Source: an uncultured Prevotellaceae bacterium (GTDB lineage Bacteria > Bacteroidota > Bacteroidia > Bacteroidales > Bacteroidaceae). Taken from it: a stretch of DNA of 64,000 bases. The stretch spans positions 24,738 through 88,737 of the forward strand of contig CAMJKP010000006.1 in assembly GCA_946406435.1 (NCBI GenBank), in the 5' to 3' direction. This document shows, piece after piece, positions 53,409-61,068 of the stretch (positions within the stretch are counted from its first letter, which is position 1; the number at the start of each line of letters is the position of its first letter). The notes under the pieces are model-generated. The model did not search any database. It saw only the letters and a program-made list of their open reading frames with translations, and was not told the origin of the DNA. Both the position numbers and the translations under genes were made by a program.

Positions 53409-53822
53409 ATGAATCATAACATCATCGATTATTTATTTTATCGAGCTTTCAAACAGTATGTTGAAAAAGAAGGTTCATATGGAGCATATTTTAATGCTGC
53501 TCTTTATGTAAGTCTTGTTTTCATCTGTATAACAGGTTTTATACCATTAAACCTAATAAAAATCATATTTCTACAACATAATTTATTAATATATTTATTT
53601 GTTATCCTGTATTGTATTTCAATAGTAACCTATTTCGTGCTTAGATATAAGAAATACAATCAAAGGAAAAATAGAATAGAATTATTTCGTAGATATAGAA
53701 ATAGTAATTTTAATAAATATATTCCAGATTGGTCTATATGGCTAATTGGAATCATACTGTGTCCTGCCGGAGGTTTCTTTATGGTTTGGGTTCAAAAAAT
53801 ATTATTATGCTATTTATTGTGA
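53409..53822 (+). CDS. Small membrane protein of unknown function, cassette gene 2
   Basis: 137 residues with three hydrophobic segments (about 25-50, 55-80 and 110-132), separated by a basic loop rich in Arg, Lys and Asn (RYKKYNQRKNRIELFRRYRN). Strongly AT-rich codons (many ATA, TTA, AAT) compared with flanking genes. No recognised family. Follows the 62-residue gene in one transcript ended by the hairpin at 53987. Possible membrane toxin, immunity or stress protein; no direct evidence. Confidence 0.55.
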   Translation: MNHNIIDYLFYRAFKQYVEKEGSYGAYFNAALYVSLVFICITGFIPLNLIKIIFLQHNLLIYLFVILYCISIVTYFVLRYKKYNQRKNRIELFRRYRNSNFNKYIPDWSIWLIGIILCPAGGFFMVWVQKILLCYLL

Positions 53823-53986
53823 TTATTCCATTGATGTATAGTAAAATGTAGCATGTTCTTAACATTATTAGATTGAAATATAGAAAGAACACATACTGTT
53901 TGATGGCAAACATGGAATACCATACAGATTGCTAATTCTATAATAGAAAATTTATTGGCAATCCATATTCAATGGACAACTTTTTC

Positions 53987-54043
53987 ATTCCCACACCTCC
54001 ATCAATTCCTTGCAGATCCTTGGTCGGTGTGGGAATTTTTTTT
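53987..54043 (+). terminator. Strong terminator of the small-protein cassette
   Basis: Perfect 11-bp stem ATTCCCACACC (53987-53997)/GGTGTGGGAAT (54026-54036) with a 28-nt loop and a run of eight T. The 53823-53986 stretch before it is AT-rich and shows nothing else. Confidence 0.8.
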
Positions 54044-54137
54044 CTCTTTCTTGATCTTTCATCCCAAGAACAGGGGATTTTCCTTGCAAGAAACTCCGCT
54101 GTTTTTCCGCTTTGTCTTCGTTCATCCTTCGAAGATA

Positions 54138-54935
54138 TCAAGGTTTTGGCAAAGCGACCCGTGAAAGAGAATAGCGTGCTTCTGGGTTTATTTCCTGAAG
54201 ATGATGGAATACCTCTGCCATAGTCTTTCTGTTGGTTTCTTCTTCGTATGGGCAGAGGGTTTTCTGCTTCTGAAAGCCAAGTTCTTCTGCCACCTCACGA
54301 ATATCATCTTCATGAACGAGACATAGAGGGCGGATGATTTGCAGGGGATAATGCTCAAGTTGAAGTATCGGGGGCATAGTATGGGCTGAACCTTCAAAGG
54401 TGATATTCATCAGATAAGTTATGATGATATCATCATTATGATGCCCAAGGGCTATCTTGTTAAAGCCATTAGCTACGGCAAATTCAAAAAGTGTCTTTCT
54501 GCGGTTCCAGGCACAAAGGAAACAGCGTGTCTTTCGTGGATCGGTACTCTCATCAAAAGAGGAGTGGAGTATGTGTAGCTTTATACAGAGTTCATCGCAG
54601 AAGTTCTGGAGATATGTACGGTCTGTCTCGTATGGGATATTATCCATAATGACGTGTGCAGCCTCCACCGTTATCTTCGGTTTATAGATACGAGCACGCT
54701 GAGCCATCAGTCGGGCAAGCATGAGAGAGTCCTTTCCTCCAGAAAGGGCTATGAGGATGCGGTCATCATCTTCCAAAAGGTGAAAATCAACACATCCCTT
54801 ATTGAAAGATTTTCTTACCCTCTCAACCCCTTTCCTGCCCTGCGGGCATCCTTTGACTTTCCCTGCGGCCGTCGACCTCTTCGACGTTCCCCGTAGGGGC
54901 AAGGAGTTAGTTTCCTTTTTCTCGCTGTCACTCAT
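54138..54935 (-). CDS. ttcA: TtcA-like PP-loop tRNA thiolation enzyme
   Basis: Adenylating N-type ATP pyrophosphatase that, in TtcA, puts sulfur on cytidine 32 of tRNA. Of 265 residues, the PP-loop is ILIALSGGKDSLMLARLM (about 60-77), followed by VIMDNIPYE, the iron-sulfur CxxC motif in RCFLCAWNRRKTLFEFA, and GHHNDDIIITYLMN. The second TtcA CxxC is not evident near the first, so another member of the family is possible. The first 40 residues (LPLRGTSKRSTAAGKVKGCP and following) do not resemble the family and are encoded by a GC-rich repeat at 54822-54902; the natural start was probably around KSFNKGCVDFHLLEDDDRIL. Confidence 0.8.
   Translation of the reverse strand: MSDSEKKETNSLPLRGTSKRSTAAGKVKGCPQGRKGVERVRKSFNKGCVDFHLLEDDDRILIALSGGKDSLMLARLMAQRARIYKPKITVEAAHVIMDNIPYETDRTYLQNFCDELCIKLHILHSSFDESTDPRKTRCFLCAWNRRKTLFEFAVANGFNKIALGHHNDDIIITYLMNITFEGSAHTMPPILQLEHYPLQIIRPLCLVHEDDIREVAEELGFQKQKTLCPYEEETNRKTMAEVFHHLQEINPEARYSLSRVALPKP
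54822..54902. repeat. GC-rich palindromic repeat inside the ttcA-like 5' coding region
   Basis: Contains TGCCC/GGGCA (54836-54848), GTCGA/TCGAC (54871-54885) and outer CCCCT/AGGGG. Translated as residues 12-38 of the TtcA-like protein. Confidence 0.55.
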
Positions 54936-54978
54936 CCTTATCTTGCTTATTATTCCTATAACAAATAATACTATCTAC

Positions 54979-55016
54979 TCCCTCCCATTTACGGGGAGGG
55001 ATGGGGAGGGGTCTTT
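54979..55016. repeat. Degenerate copy of the GGGAGGGG palindromic element
   Basis: CCCTCCC/GGGAGGG hairpin followed by ATGGGGAGGGGTCTTTTA, similar to the arm at 45119-45146. Located directly after the stop of the LuxR-type regulator, where on the minus strand it begins with AAAAGACCCC. Confidence 0.6.
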
Positions 55017-55672
55017 TATATATAATACTCTGCCTCATCAACTATACCTGCACGAAGGGCATAACGTGTTGCCTCGTGCACGTTATTTACAGATAGCTTG
55101 CGGAAAATGTTCTTCCTATGGGTATTGACCGTATGAAAGGAAGATACACGTTTCTCGGCAATATCCTTTGTGGTGAGTCCAAGAGCGATGTCTCTCAGAA
55201 TCTCGGTCTCTGTTTTGGTGAGCAGACCTTCTGACGGATCCGTCTGTCGATGAGAGGAGACCAAGAGAGCAGCTGCCTGTTGGCAGATATATCGTTTGTC
55301 TCTCGTAGCATACTTTATACACTCACGAATCTCCCCCATAGGTGACTCCTTAAGCAGAACACTAAACTGCGGACTGGTTGCAACAATTCTCCCCACAAAG
55401 TCAGCACTTAGGTCTTCAGAAAACAGAATCCAACGGGAATATGGGAATCGTGAAGCGAGGATGTATAGCTCAGCCTCTCCCACGAAGTCGAAATGGGTAT
55501 AGTCAAGTATTACCACAGCCTCGTTAGAAGGGCGGAAATTCGACTGTTTAAGCCGCTCTATTAACGATGCCTTATCTTCGGAATAGTGCAACTCAACACC
55601 AGGGAACATATCGTTAATGATATACTGGAGTCCTGCACGTGTTATGTCTTGTCGATCTGCGAGGATTATCAT
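55016..55672 (-). CDS. LuxR/NarL-type response regulator
   Basis: 218 residues. The N-terminal receiver-like domain (1-120) starts MIILADRQDITRAGLQYII with an acidic residue at 6 and Asp in VVILDYTHFDF as likely phospho-acceptor; the usual second acidic residue and the Lys region (LLKESPMGEI) are recognisable. The C-terminal LuxR helix-turn-helix (about 150-215) has LTKTETEILRDIALGLTTKDIAEK and SFHTVNTHRKNIFRKL. No kinase gene is adjacent, so it is an orphan regulator. It is followed by a palindromic repeat and the ttcA-like gene, which may share its transcript. Confidence 0.85.
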   Translation of the reverse strand: MIILADRQDITRAGLQYIINDMFPGVELHYSEDKASLIERLKQSNFRPSNEAVVILDYTHFDFVGEAELYILASRFPYSRWILFSEDLSADFVGRIVATSPQFSVLLKESPMGEIRECIKYATRDKRYICQQAAALLVSSHRQTDPSEGLLTKTETEILRDIALGLTTKDIAEKRVSSFHTVNTHRKNIFRKLSVNNVHEATRYALRAGIVDEAEYYI

Positions 55673-55691
55673 TTAGTCGGAGACAATTGAA

Positions 55692-55807
55692 AATTGATAA
55701 TTTATAATTGATAATTTATAATTGATAATTGATAATTAATTGGCAATTGAAGACGCTGGCATGGGGCGAAGCAAATTATCGATTTTCAATTGTCAATTAT
55801 CAATTAA
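55692..55807. repeat. Inverted heptamer array (AATTGAT/CAATTAT)
   Basis: AATTNAT units at 55692, 55699, 55706, 55713, 55720, 55727 and 55734; inverted CAATT units at 55787, 55794 and 55801; 7-bp period throughout. The word is the same as in the array at 25790. It fills the gap between the LuxR-type and DUF5686 genes. Confidence 0.8.
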
Positions 55808-55815
55808 GCTCTGCT

Positions 55816-58179
55816 TTAGAATGTCATCTCAAACATCAATCTTACACCATCCTTATTAGCGGTTGGGAGATTGAGATAGTTGAGTCTGCGAACATACTGA
55901 ACGCGGAAGAACTTGAAGATGTTGTATATGCCGACAGAAAATTCGGCATAAGGACGATTAGGGTCCATAACCGTACAACCTTCAGGGAATTCCATCAGCA
56001 AAGCAGAATTCTGATTCTTCTCAAGAAATGGATTGTTCTTGTCGGATATTCCACCCCAGAGAGTCTTGAAGCCGACAACCTCACGCCACTTCAATTTCTT
56101 GAGCAGAGGCACACGGTTGAATATCTTTCCTGCCAAATCCCACTCTATATCAGCCGAAGCATAGCGGTCGTTTAGGAACTCCATATTATTCACGAGGTTG
56201 AAACAACCTTTCTGAACGATATAGGAGAGATTCGCAGCCGGCATCATCAACAGAGGATAAGGCGCCTGAGACCATTGCACACCACCCTTGAGATTACAGT
56301 TCAACTTTCCCCATGAGTTCAGCCAGAAACGCTTGTAGATGCTTGCCTCCGTCACATTATAGTTATAGTCGCCACCGAGGAATCCCTTCACTCCGAGCGT
56401 ATGCGACAACTTGAAAACAGGAGCATCGTTATTGTTCGGAATACGGTTCTGCTTCGTATTTATGAACGTACGGCCAGGGGCATATTCCACCTCAAAGCGC
56501 ATCTCCGTGGTTCGCAAGGATATTTCTTTGTCAGGCTCCGCGAGAGTACGGAAATGCAAGTTTCCCGCTCCTTCATTCTTTTCCACCTTGATATTGGCAA
56601 GCAGACGCAGTCCCCACTCTTCCTCATATTCGAACTCCAGTTTATGACGATGATAGAACATCATCTTATCAACCTTTGCCCATTTGAATGCCGTGAACAC
56701 ATTATCCTTATCGTTTACGAGGAACTTATCCGAAGGCGACATAACATCGTATGAGGAATGGAACATGATGGTTCTGCGAGGAAACTCCATCGGGATGTAT
56801 TTCTTCGGGTTGAACGAATATGTCAGTTCTCCCTTATAGTAGTTTCGCTTTGTGTTGAAACCATGAGCCACATATCCAGAGAGGAAGAGGTGCCGGTTGA
56901 GATTGGCTGTGGTGAGTCCCGACAGACGTACACGATAGCCGTCGATGAAATTATGCGAGATTATAGTATTAACAGGTCCGATATCAAACTTTGAAGGACG
57001 GCCGTTGAATCCTGTCTCCACGAAGTTCTCTACAACCGGACGTATGAAGAACATTATCCAGTTGAAACCCTTCATACTTTGGGCATCCTTTACGAACTTA
57101 CCCATATTCCTCTCTGAAGTGGTGAGGTCAACCTTACGATTCTCCCTCCAGAACTGCTCATCCTGTATCTCGGCATTCGCATCCTTACGGATTTCACCAA
57201 CTCCAGAAAGAAGTTTATCGTCTATCGGTTCAAACGAATAGTTGCTTCGTGTTGAGGTCTTCACCATAAGTCCGTGAGCCATAGACTGATTGACACGCAA
57301 CGCCACTATAAGGTCGTTGACGGTAAGTACCCAATCACCAGAAGACAAGAGCTCGAACTCCTGATTTATCTGCATCCCCTCCACGAAGTTTATGCCCGAC
57401 GACTTAGGGATAGAGAGCGATACCTTCCTGACATGAAGCGTAGAGTCCTTGAGGATATACATATCTCCGTTAAAACCGAAGTCTTGCGGATTATTCGGGG
57501 TGAAGAATACATGATAGCAAGAATCACGTTCCACCTTAACGGTATCCATGATGTAATAACGATAGAAACCGATGGCATCGTCGGCAATAGGCGATGTCAT
57601 AGTACGGCGAAGGAGTCGGATGCTATTATCATATATATCTACCTCAGAGAACGCATCTGCAGAAAGGGCATTAAAGATATTACCTGTCTCGAATATCTGA
57701 TTGATACCTTCCGAACGCTCACCTATCACAAGGGTACGTTGCTTCTCAGGCGACTTTCGGTACATCACCTTTGTCACCTTCTCATCAAGCATGAACGGGA
57801 GGATGAGCTGACCGCTCAACGGACTATATTCCACCTGATTCCTTAGCCAAGGAGTACGTCCGATAAGACCAGAGTCAAGCATCTCACCAGTAACGCCATT
57901 AAGAGAAATTGTCATCTTCTCATAGTTCTGATACTGGTAGTATGGCTTGTTGGTGAGCTTATTCTGTTTCTTTGCCGCAATAACGCGCTTCATCAGCTCA
58001 ACGGCAGGATTATTCTTACGAGAATAACGTTTTCTCTTAGCCTTCACCTCCACGCCGGAAAGATTCACATCAGCAAACAGAGAGTCGCCTGTGCGCTTCT
58101 TAACGGTTCCTTCCATCTGAGCATTAGCCGACAGACAGAAGAGGAATAGCAGTAATATGGTATTTAAATATCTAAACAA
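55816..58179 (-). CDS. DUF5686-type outer-membrane barrel protein
   Basis: 787 residues with a signal peptide (MFRYLNTILLLFLFCLSANAQ). After it come VNLSGVEVKAKRKRYSRKNNPAVELMKRVIAAKKQNKL and YYQYQNYEKMTISLNGV, the lead-in typical of DUF5686 proteins, usually preceded by a carboxypeptidase-like domain that is missing here. The second half (about 380-787) has alternating amphipathic strands of an outer-membrane barrel (for example SGLTTANLNRHLFLSGYVAHGF) and ends RLMFEMTF with a terminal Phe as in barrels recognised by BamA. Function of the family is not established. Same strand as the HAD operon, 48 nt downstream of it across a heptamer array. Confidence 0.8.
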   Translation of the reverse strand: MFRYLNTILLLFLFCLSANAQMEGTVKKRTGDSLFADVNLSGVEVKAKRKRYSRKNNPAVELMKRVIAAKKQNKLTNKPYYQYQNYEKMTISLNGVTGEMLDSGLIGRTPWLRNQVEYSPLSGQLILPFMLDEKVTKVMYRKSPEKQRTLVIGERSEGINQIFETGNIFNALSADAFSEVDIYDNSIRLLRRTMTSPIADDAIGFYRYYIMDTVKVERDSCYHVFFTPNNPQDFGFNGDMYILKDSTLHVRKVSLSIPKSSGINFVEGMQINQEFELLSSGDWVLTVNDLIVALRVNQSMAHGLMVKTSTRSNYSFEPIDDKLLSGVGEIRKDANAEIQDEQFWRENRKVDLTTSERNMGKFVKDAQSMKGFNWIMFFIRPVVENFVETGFNGRPSKFDIGPVNTIISHNFIDGYRVRLSGLTTANLNRHLFLSGYVAHGFNTKRNYYKGELTYSFNPKKYIPMEFPRRTIMFHSSYDVMSPSDKFLVNDKDNVFTAFKWAKVDKMMFYHRHKLEFEYEEEWGLRLLANIKVEKNEGAGNLHFRTLAEPDKEISLRTTEMRFEVEYAPGRTFINTKQNRIPNNNDAPVFKLSHTLGVKGFLGGDYNYNVTEASIYKRFWLNSWGKLNCNLKGGVQWSQAPYPLLMMPAANLSYIVQKGCFNLVNNMEFLNDRYASADIEWDLAGKIFNRVPLLKKLKWREVVGFKTLWGGISDKNNPFLEKNQNSALLMEFPEGCTVMDPNRPYAEFSVGIYNIFKFFRVQYVRRLNYLNLPTANKDGVRLMFEMTF

Positions 58180-58219
58180 TTAACGATTAACAATTAACAA
58201 TTAATAATTAACAATTAAC
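58179..58219. repeat. ATTAAC heptamer array between HAD and DUF5686 genes
   Basis: ATTAAN at 58179, 58186, 58193, 58200, 58207 and 58214, exact 7-bp period, filling the spacer. Confidence 0.75.
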
Positions 58220-58227
58220 ACGAACCC

Positions 58228-58953
58228 CTAAACAGGCAATTCCAGTAAATCCGTAATCACGAAATCAGGTATCGTCTCATCAACGGGTTCTTTCTTCCAT
58301 CCCTCGCCCTTGAACCAAGCAGTCTTGCAGCCGAGGCTCTTGGCAGGAATGATATCTTTCTGAATACTGTCTCCTACAACGAGTATGTCCGATTCATCCA
58401 GATGCTCTGGAAGTTGTTTCTTTCTTAAAGCCTCCACCCCAAAGGCATAAAGACGTGAATCAGGCTTGCGTATTCCCACCTGCGCAGATTCTATCACGTC
58501 GCAGAAGAAGTCCCGAAGCTGCATCTCATCAAGTACGGTCTCTACATTCCCGTAGAAATTGCTGACAAGTGCCATAGGAATGCCCTTATCTCGCAACTGC
58601 AAAAGGACCTGTCGGGTATGCTCCATATTCCTTTGGAGTCCTGAATACAGATATTCCACAAGGACATCGTGCTTTGCCTTACGTTCCTCTGGCTCAGGCA
58701 ACCAAGCCCCGGAATCTCGAAGGAAATCGAACTGCAAGTCAATCTTCACATCGAGGGTTGTGAGGAATGTGTCTGTCGGACGTATGATATCCTTACTTCC
58801 AAGCGTGCGCTCGCCATAGACGTATGCGCCACGATATTGTTCCTCCGTTACAGGAATGCCAAGATGCTCGTAAGCATGCCATATAACCATGCCCCAATGT
58901 TGCCCGAACGTGTCGAGCGTGGCACCATAGTCGAAAAGTATCGCTTTAATCAT
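58228..58953 (-). CDS. HAD-superfamily hydrolase
   Basis: 241 residues, cap type C1. Motif I is ILFDYGATLDTF: the nucleophile Asp is present, but the second Asp of the phosphatase DxD is Gly, as in the FDYGGT subgroup and in dehalogenase-like members. Motif II is MALVSNFYG, motif III lysine lies in GIRKPDSRLY, motif IV is ILVVGDSIQKDIIPAKSLG. It may act on a phosphorylated head group made by the operon, but the missing Asp makes phosphatase activity uncertain. Its start overlaps the stop of the CDP-alcohol phosphatidyltransferase gene by 4 nt (ATGA), so the two are translationally coupled. Confidence 0.85.
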   Translation of the reverse strand: MIKAILFDYGATLDTFGQHWGMVIWHAYEHLGIPVTEEQYRGAYVYGERTLGSKDIIRPTDTFLTTLDVKIDLQFDFLRDSGAWLPEPEERKAKHDVLVEYLYSGLQRNMEHTRQVLLQLRDKGIPMALVSNFYGNVETVLDEMQLRDFFCDVIESAQVGIRKPDSRLYAFGVEALRKKQLPEHLDESDILVVGDSIQKDIIPAKSLGCKTAWFKGEGWKKEPVDETIPDFVITDLLELPV

Positions 58954-59993
58954 CTTGCCAACTCCTTACACATATTCTCGTGAGTCCTTCTCATATACGC
59001 ACAAGCCGCAGCCATAACCGTAACCTCAAAGAGCGGATATATCCACGGATGGTTTGTCAGACAACCTATGAACAGCATTATTGCACGCCAGTTGTGAGTG
59101 AGGAAATTGGTATATTTCATCAAAGGGAAACTCCTTCTTCTGAACTCATCCCTAAACTCCTGCGGCACCTTATCAATTCCGCCATATCGCTCGGTAAGTA
59201 CAGCCTTCAGTTTCTGGAACTCGGGCGTTCCCTTTTCCTGAGCACGACAATACTTCGCATAGTTCGCAAAGAACAGCACACCGACCCAATTCTTTTCCGC
59301 ACGATATCTGTCGGCTATTGCTTTCTGTGAAGCGTATGAGTCGAGTTCCGAACCCTCCTTGCCGAGAAGGAAGAACAGGTGGATATTGCGGTAATAGTCG
59401 GAATAGCGACATTGTATGGTATGTGCCCAAAGACCTGCAAGGGCACACAAAGCCCATATCCATAAGCCCCACTTCACTTCTGTCCCCGGAATATTCTCTG
59501 GCATGAGACGGAAACAGATTGCCACATACACACAGAAGAACCACACATCCGACGCAAAGCCGTCAAGCATTCTGCCCGTTATTGTCTTCTTGCCCGTCAT
59601 ACGTGCCAACTGCCCATCGGTAGAGTCGCAGAAATTAGCGAACATCAGGAACAGCACACCATAGATGTTCCATTCCAAGGATGTGTGGTAGAAACACCAT
59701 CCAGCCGCAGCCCCAAGGAAGAACGAAAGTACGGTTATCGCATTCGGATGCACGCCCAGTTTCTTCCAGATAAGCGCGAAGAACAAGCCTATCGGACGAG
59801 TGAAGTATATGTCTATGTTCTCTTCCGTATCGTATGACTTATACGTGCTGTGAAGCAAATCCAAGAAAGACCCCACCCCAGCCCTCCCGAGGGAGGGAGA
59901 AGAAGAGTCACCTTTGCTTGAAGATTTTCTTTCCTCCAAGAATGGTTCGATATTCTCTTGATTGCTTATCTTATTTTCTTCTTGACTTATCAT
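58950..59993 (-). CDS. CDP-alcohol phosphatidyltransferase family membrane enzyme
   Basis: 347 residues. The family motif D-G-x2-A-R-x8-G-x3-D-x3-D is present as DSTDGQLARMTGKKTITGRMLDGFASD (about residues 143-169; the four Asp bind metal and CDP). Several membrane helices follow. It joins an alcohol to a CDP-linked lipid, or the reverse. The first 55 residues are unusual: SPSLGRAGVGSF (about 32-43) is encoded by a palindromic repeat at 59867-59898, and the conserved part starts near YTRPIG (about 63). Operon neighbours (nucleotidyltransferase, ATP-grasp-like, HAD) suggest synthesis of a phospholipid with a CDP-activated polyol head group; product unknown. Confidence 0.85.
   Translation of the reverse strand: MISQEENKISNQENIEPFLEERKSSSKGDSSSPSLGRAGVGSFLDLLHSTYKSYDTEENIDIYFTRPIGLFFALIWKKLGVHPNAITVLSFFLGAAAGWCFYHTSLEWNIYGVLFLMFANFCDSTDGQLARMTGKKTITGRMLDGFASDVWFFCVYVAICFRLMPENIPGTEVKWGLWIWALCALAGLWAHTIQCRYSDYYRNIHLFFLLGKEGSELDSYASQKAIADRYRAEKNWVGVLFFANYAKYCRAQEKGTPEFQKLKAVLTERYGGIDKVPQEFRDEFRRRSFPLMKYTNFLTHNWRAIMLFIGCLTNHPWIYPLFEVTVMAAACAYMRRTHENMCKELAR
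59867..59898. repeat. Palindromic element in the phosphatidyltransferase N-terminal coding region
   Basis: AAGACCCCACCCC followed by a CCCTCCC/GGGAGGG hairpin, the same design as the arm at 44971-45011. Read in frame as residues 32-43. Confidence 0.7.
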
Positions 59994-60013
59994 ATTTTAT
60001 TCACTAACCTGTT

Positions 60014-60076
60014 TACCCCTCCCTTGGGGAAGTCCGATGTTGATAATATCGGAGTATGTGTCAGATGGGGAGGGTC
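60014..60076. repeat. Palindromic element with nested insert at the ATP-grasp-like gene's 3' end
   Basis: ACCCCTCCC at 60015 and GGGGAGGGT at 60067 enclose a segment GAAGTCCGATGTTGATAATA then TCGGAGTATGTG that also occurs, diverged, inside the copy at 60993-61067. The stop codon and last residues (TLPI) of the ATP-grasp-like protein lie in the element. Confidence 0.7.
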
Positions 60077-60927
60077 GCTATTTTTCTTGCCGCCTCCTCC
60101 CTACAAGGCGAGAACGTTGGCCAGTCGTTGAAATCTATTATTACAAACGAGCCGTCAGCCTTTATTATAGCATCACCACCATAGACGATAACGCCTGTTG
60201 TTGTGGCAAGGCGGTCAACCGTCTTCTTCATCTCCTCTGCGGAGAACGGATAATGATGAGCCTTTCCGTTATGCTCCTCGCTACCGAACTTGCTGCGGCC
60301 TGAGTCCGTTGGATAGAAATGATAGAAGAAATCCGTATTGGCTACACCATAGAACTTCACCAGATCACCCACCACGTGTGCCTGTCGGCAAACTTCCGTT
60401 ATGCCACGATCGGCAAATCTCCGCATAGCTTCTGACACTTCCTCTTCTGAATTGCAGAATATCGTATCTTCCGCAACCTCTGCCGTTCCTTTTCCTCGTT
60501 TCAGCCAGATGCCGTTGTCTCCATTTTCTGGAGGAAGAGGAATCTCCAGCCTCCTCATTATATCGGTAAGAGCCTGTCTGTTACCGCATATCCTTATTCC
60601 CTCTGGCTCATTAATGATACGTGCCTTCGAGCGTTCTATTATCTCCAGAGCCTCCTCACTACGAGCCATACAGAATATCACATCTGCCTCTGGCAAGGTT
60701 TTTAGCGTAAGGACTTCCTCTTCGGTCATCATCCTCACCTCATTACCCTTAGCCTCCATCTCGCGAGCAACACTCTCAAGAATCAGCCTGTCGTTCTCCA
60801 CAGAGTTGGGAGAGAAACGGCGAGCGCGGAAGATAAACAAAACAAACAACGGCCTCTCCCCCCGCCCTCCCCCGTAGGGAGGGAGCCGGAGAGCAACAAA
60901 ATCTTCCTTTTTATTGCTATTGGCCAT
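60061..60927 (-). CDS. ATP-grasp-like protein of a lipid head-group operon
   Basis: 288 residues. The core from about residue 28 (FVLFIFRARRFSPNSVENDR) looks like an ATP-grasp enzyme: a Rossmann-like front with ARSEEALEIIERSKARIINEPEGIRICGNR, the central region with LKRGKGT, and the C-terminal DAIIKADGSFVIIDFNDWPTFSPCREEAA, in which the Asp-Phe-Asn-Asp cluster would bind metal. Resembles inositol-trisphosphate kinase-like or carboxylate-amine ligase members; substrate not identifiable. Residues 13-26 (LRLPPYGGGRGERP) are encoded by a 42-bp palindromic element, and the native start probably lay just downstream of it. The last residues also come from a repeat. Confidence 0.7.
   Translation of the reverse strand: MANSNKKEDFVALRLPPYGGGRGERPLFVLFIFRARRFSPNSVENDRLILESVAREMEAKGNEVRMMTEEEVLTLKTLPEADVIFCMARSEEALEIIERSKARIINEPEGIRICGNRQALTDIMRRLEIPLPPENGDNGIWLKRGKGTAEVAEDTIFCNSEEEVSEAMRRFADRGITEVCRQAHVVGDLVKFYGVANTDFFYHFYPTDSGRSKFGSEEHNGKAHHYPFSAEEMKKTVDRLATTTGVIVYGGDAIIKADGSFVIIDFNDWPTFSPCREEAARKIATLPI
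60850..60891 (-). repeat. 42-bp palindromic element, copy in the ATP-grasp-like 5' coding region
   Basis: On the minus strand it begins CTCCGGCTCCCTCCCTACGG and ends GGAGAGGCCG; about 40 of 42 positions agree with the copy at 61335-61376. Translated in frame as 14 codons. Confidence 0.85.
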
Positions 60928-60992
60928 CCTATTTCATTTTTATTCTATCTACCTAACTCCAAATGACTTTCCTTATAAGCAGTCTTTTCGCG

Positions 60993-61067
60993 CTCCGGCT
61001 CCCTCTCTACGGAGGGAAGTCGAAGATTGAGTATCTTCGAGTATGTGCGAAGCGGGGGGAGAGGCCG
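60993..61067 (+). repeat. 42-bp palindromic element carrying a nested 33-35-bp insert
   Basis: Starts CTCCGGCTCCCTCTCTACGG and ends GCGGGGGGAGAGGCCG like the other two copies, but is split by GTCGAAGATTGAGTATCTTC and GAGTATGTGCGAA, related to the insert at 60030-60063. It abuts the stop codon of the nucleotidyltransferase gene (61069-61071). Confidence 0.8.
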
Positions 61068-61068
61068 C

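Noticed and set aside
58228..58953. HAD protein reported as inactivated because the second motif I Asp is missing
   Set aside because: FDYG(G/A)T is a recognised variant of motif I in related HAD proteins, so it is not evidence of decay by itself.
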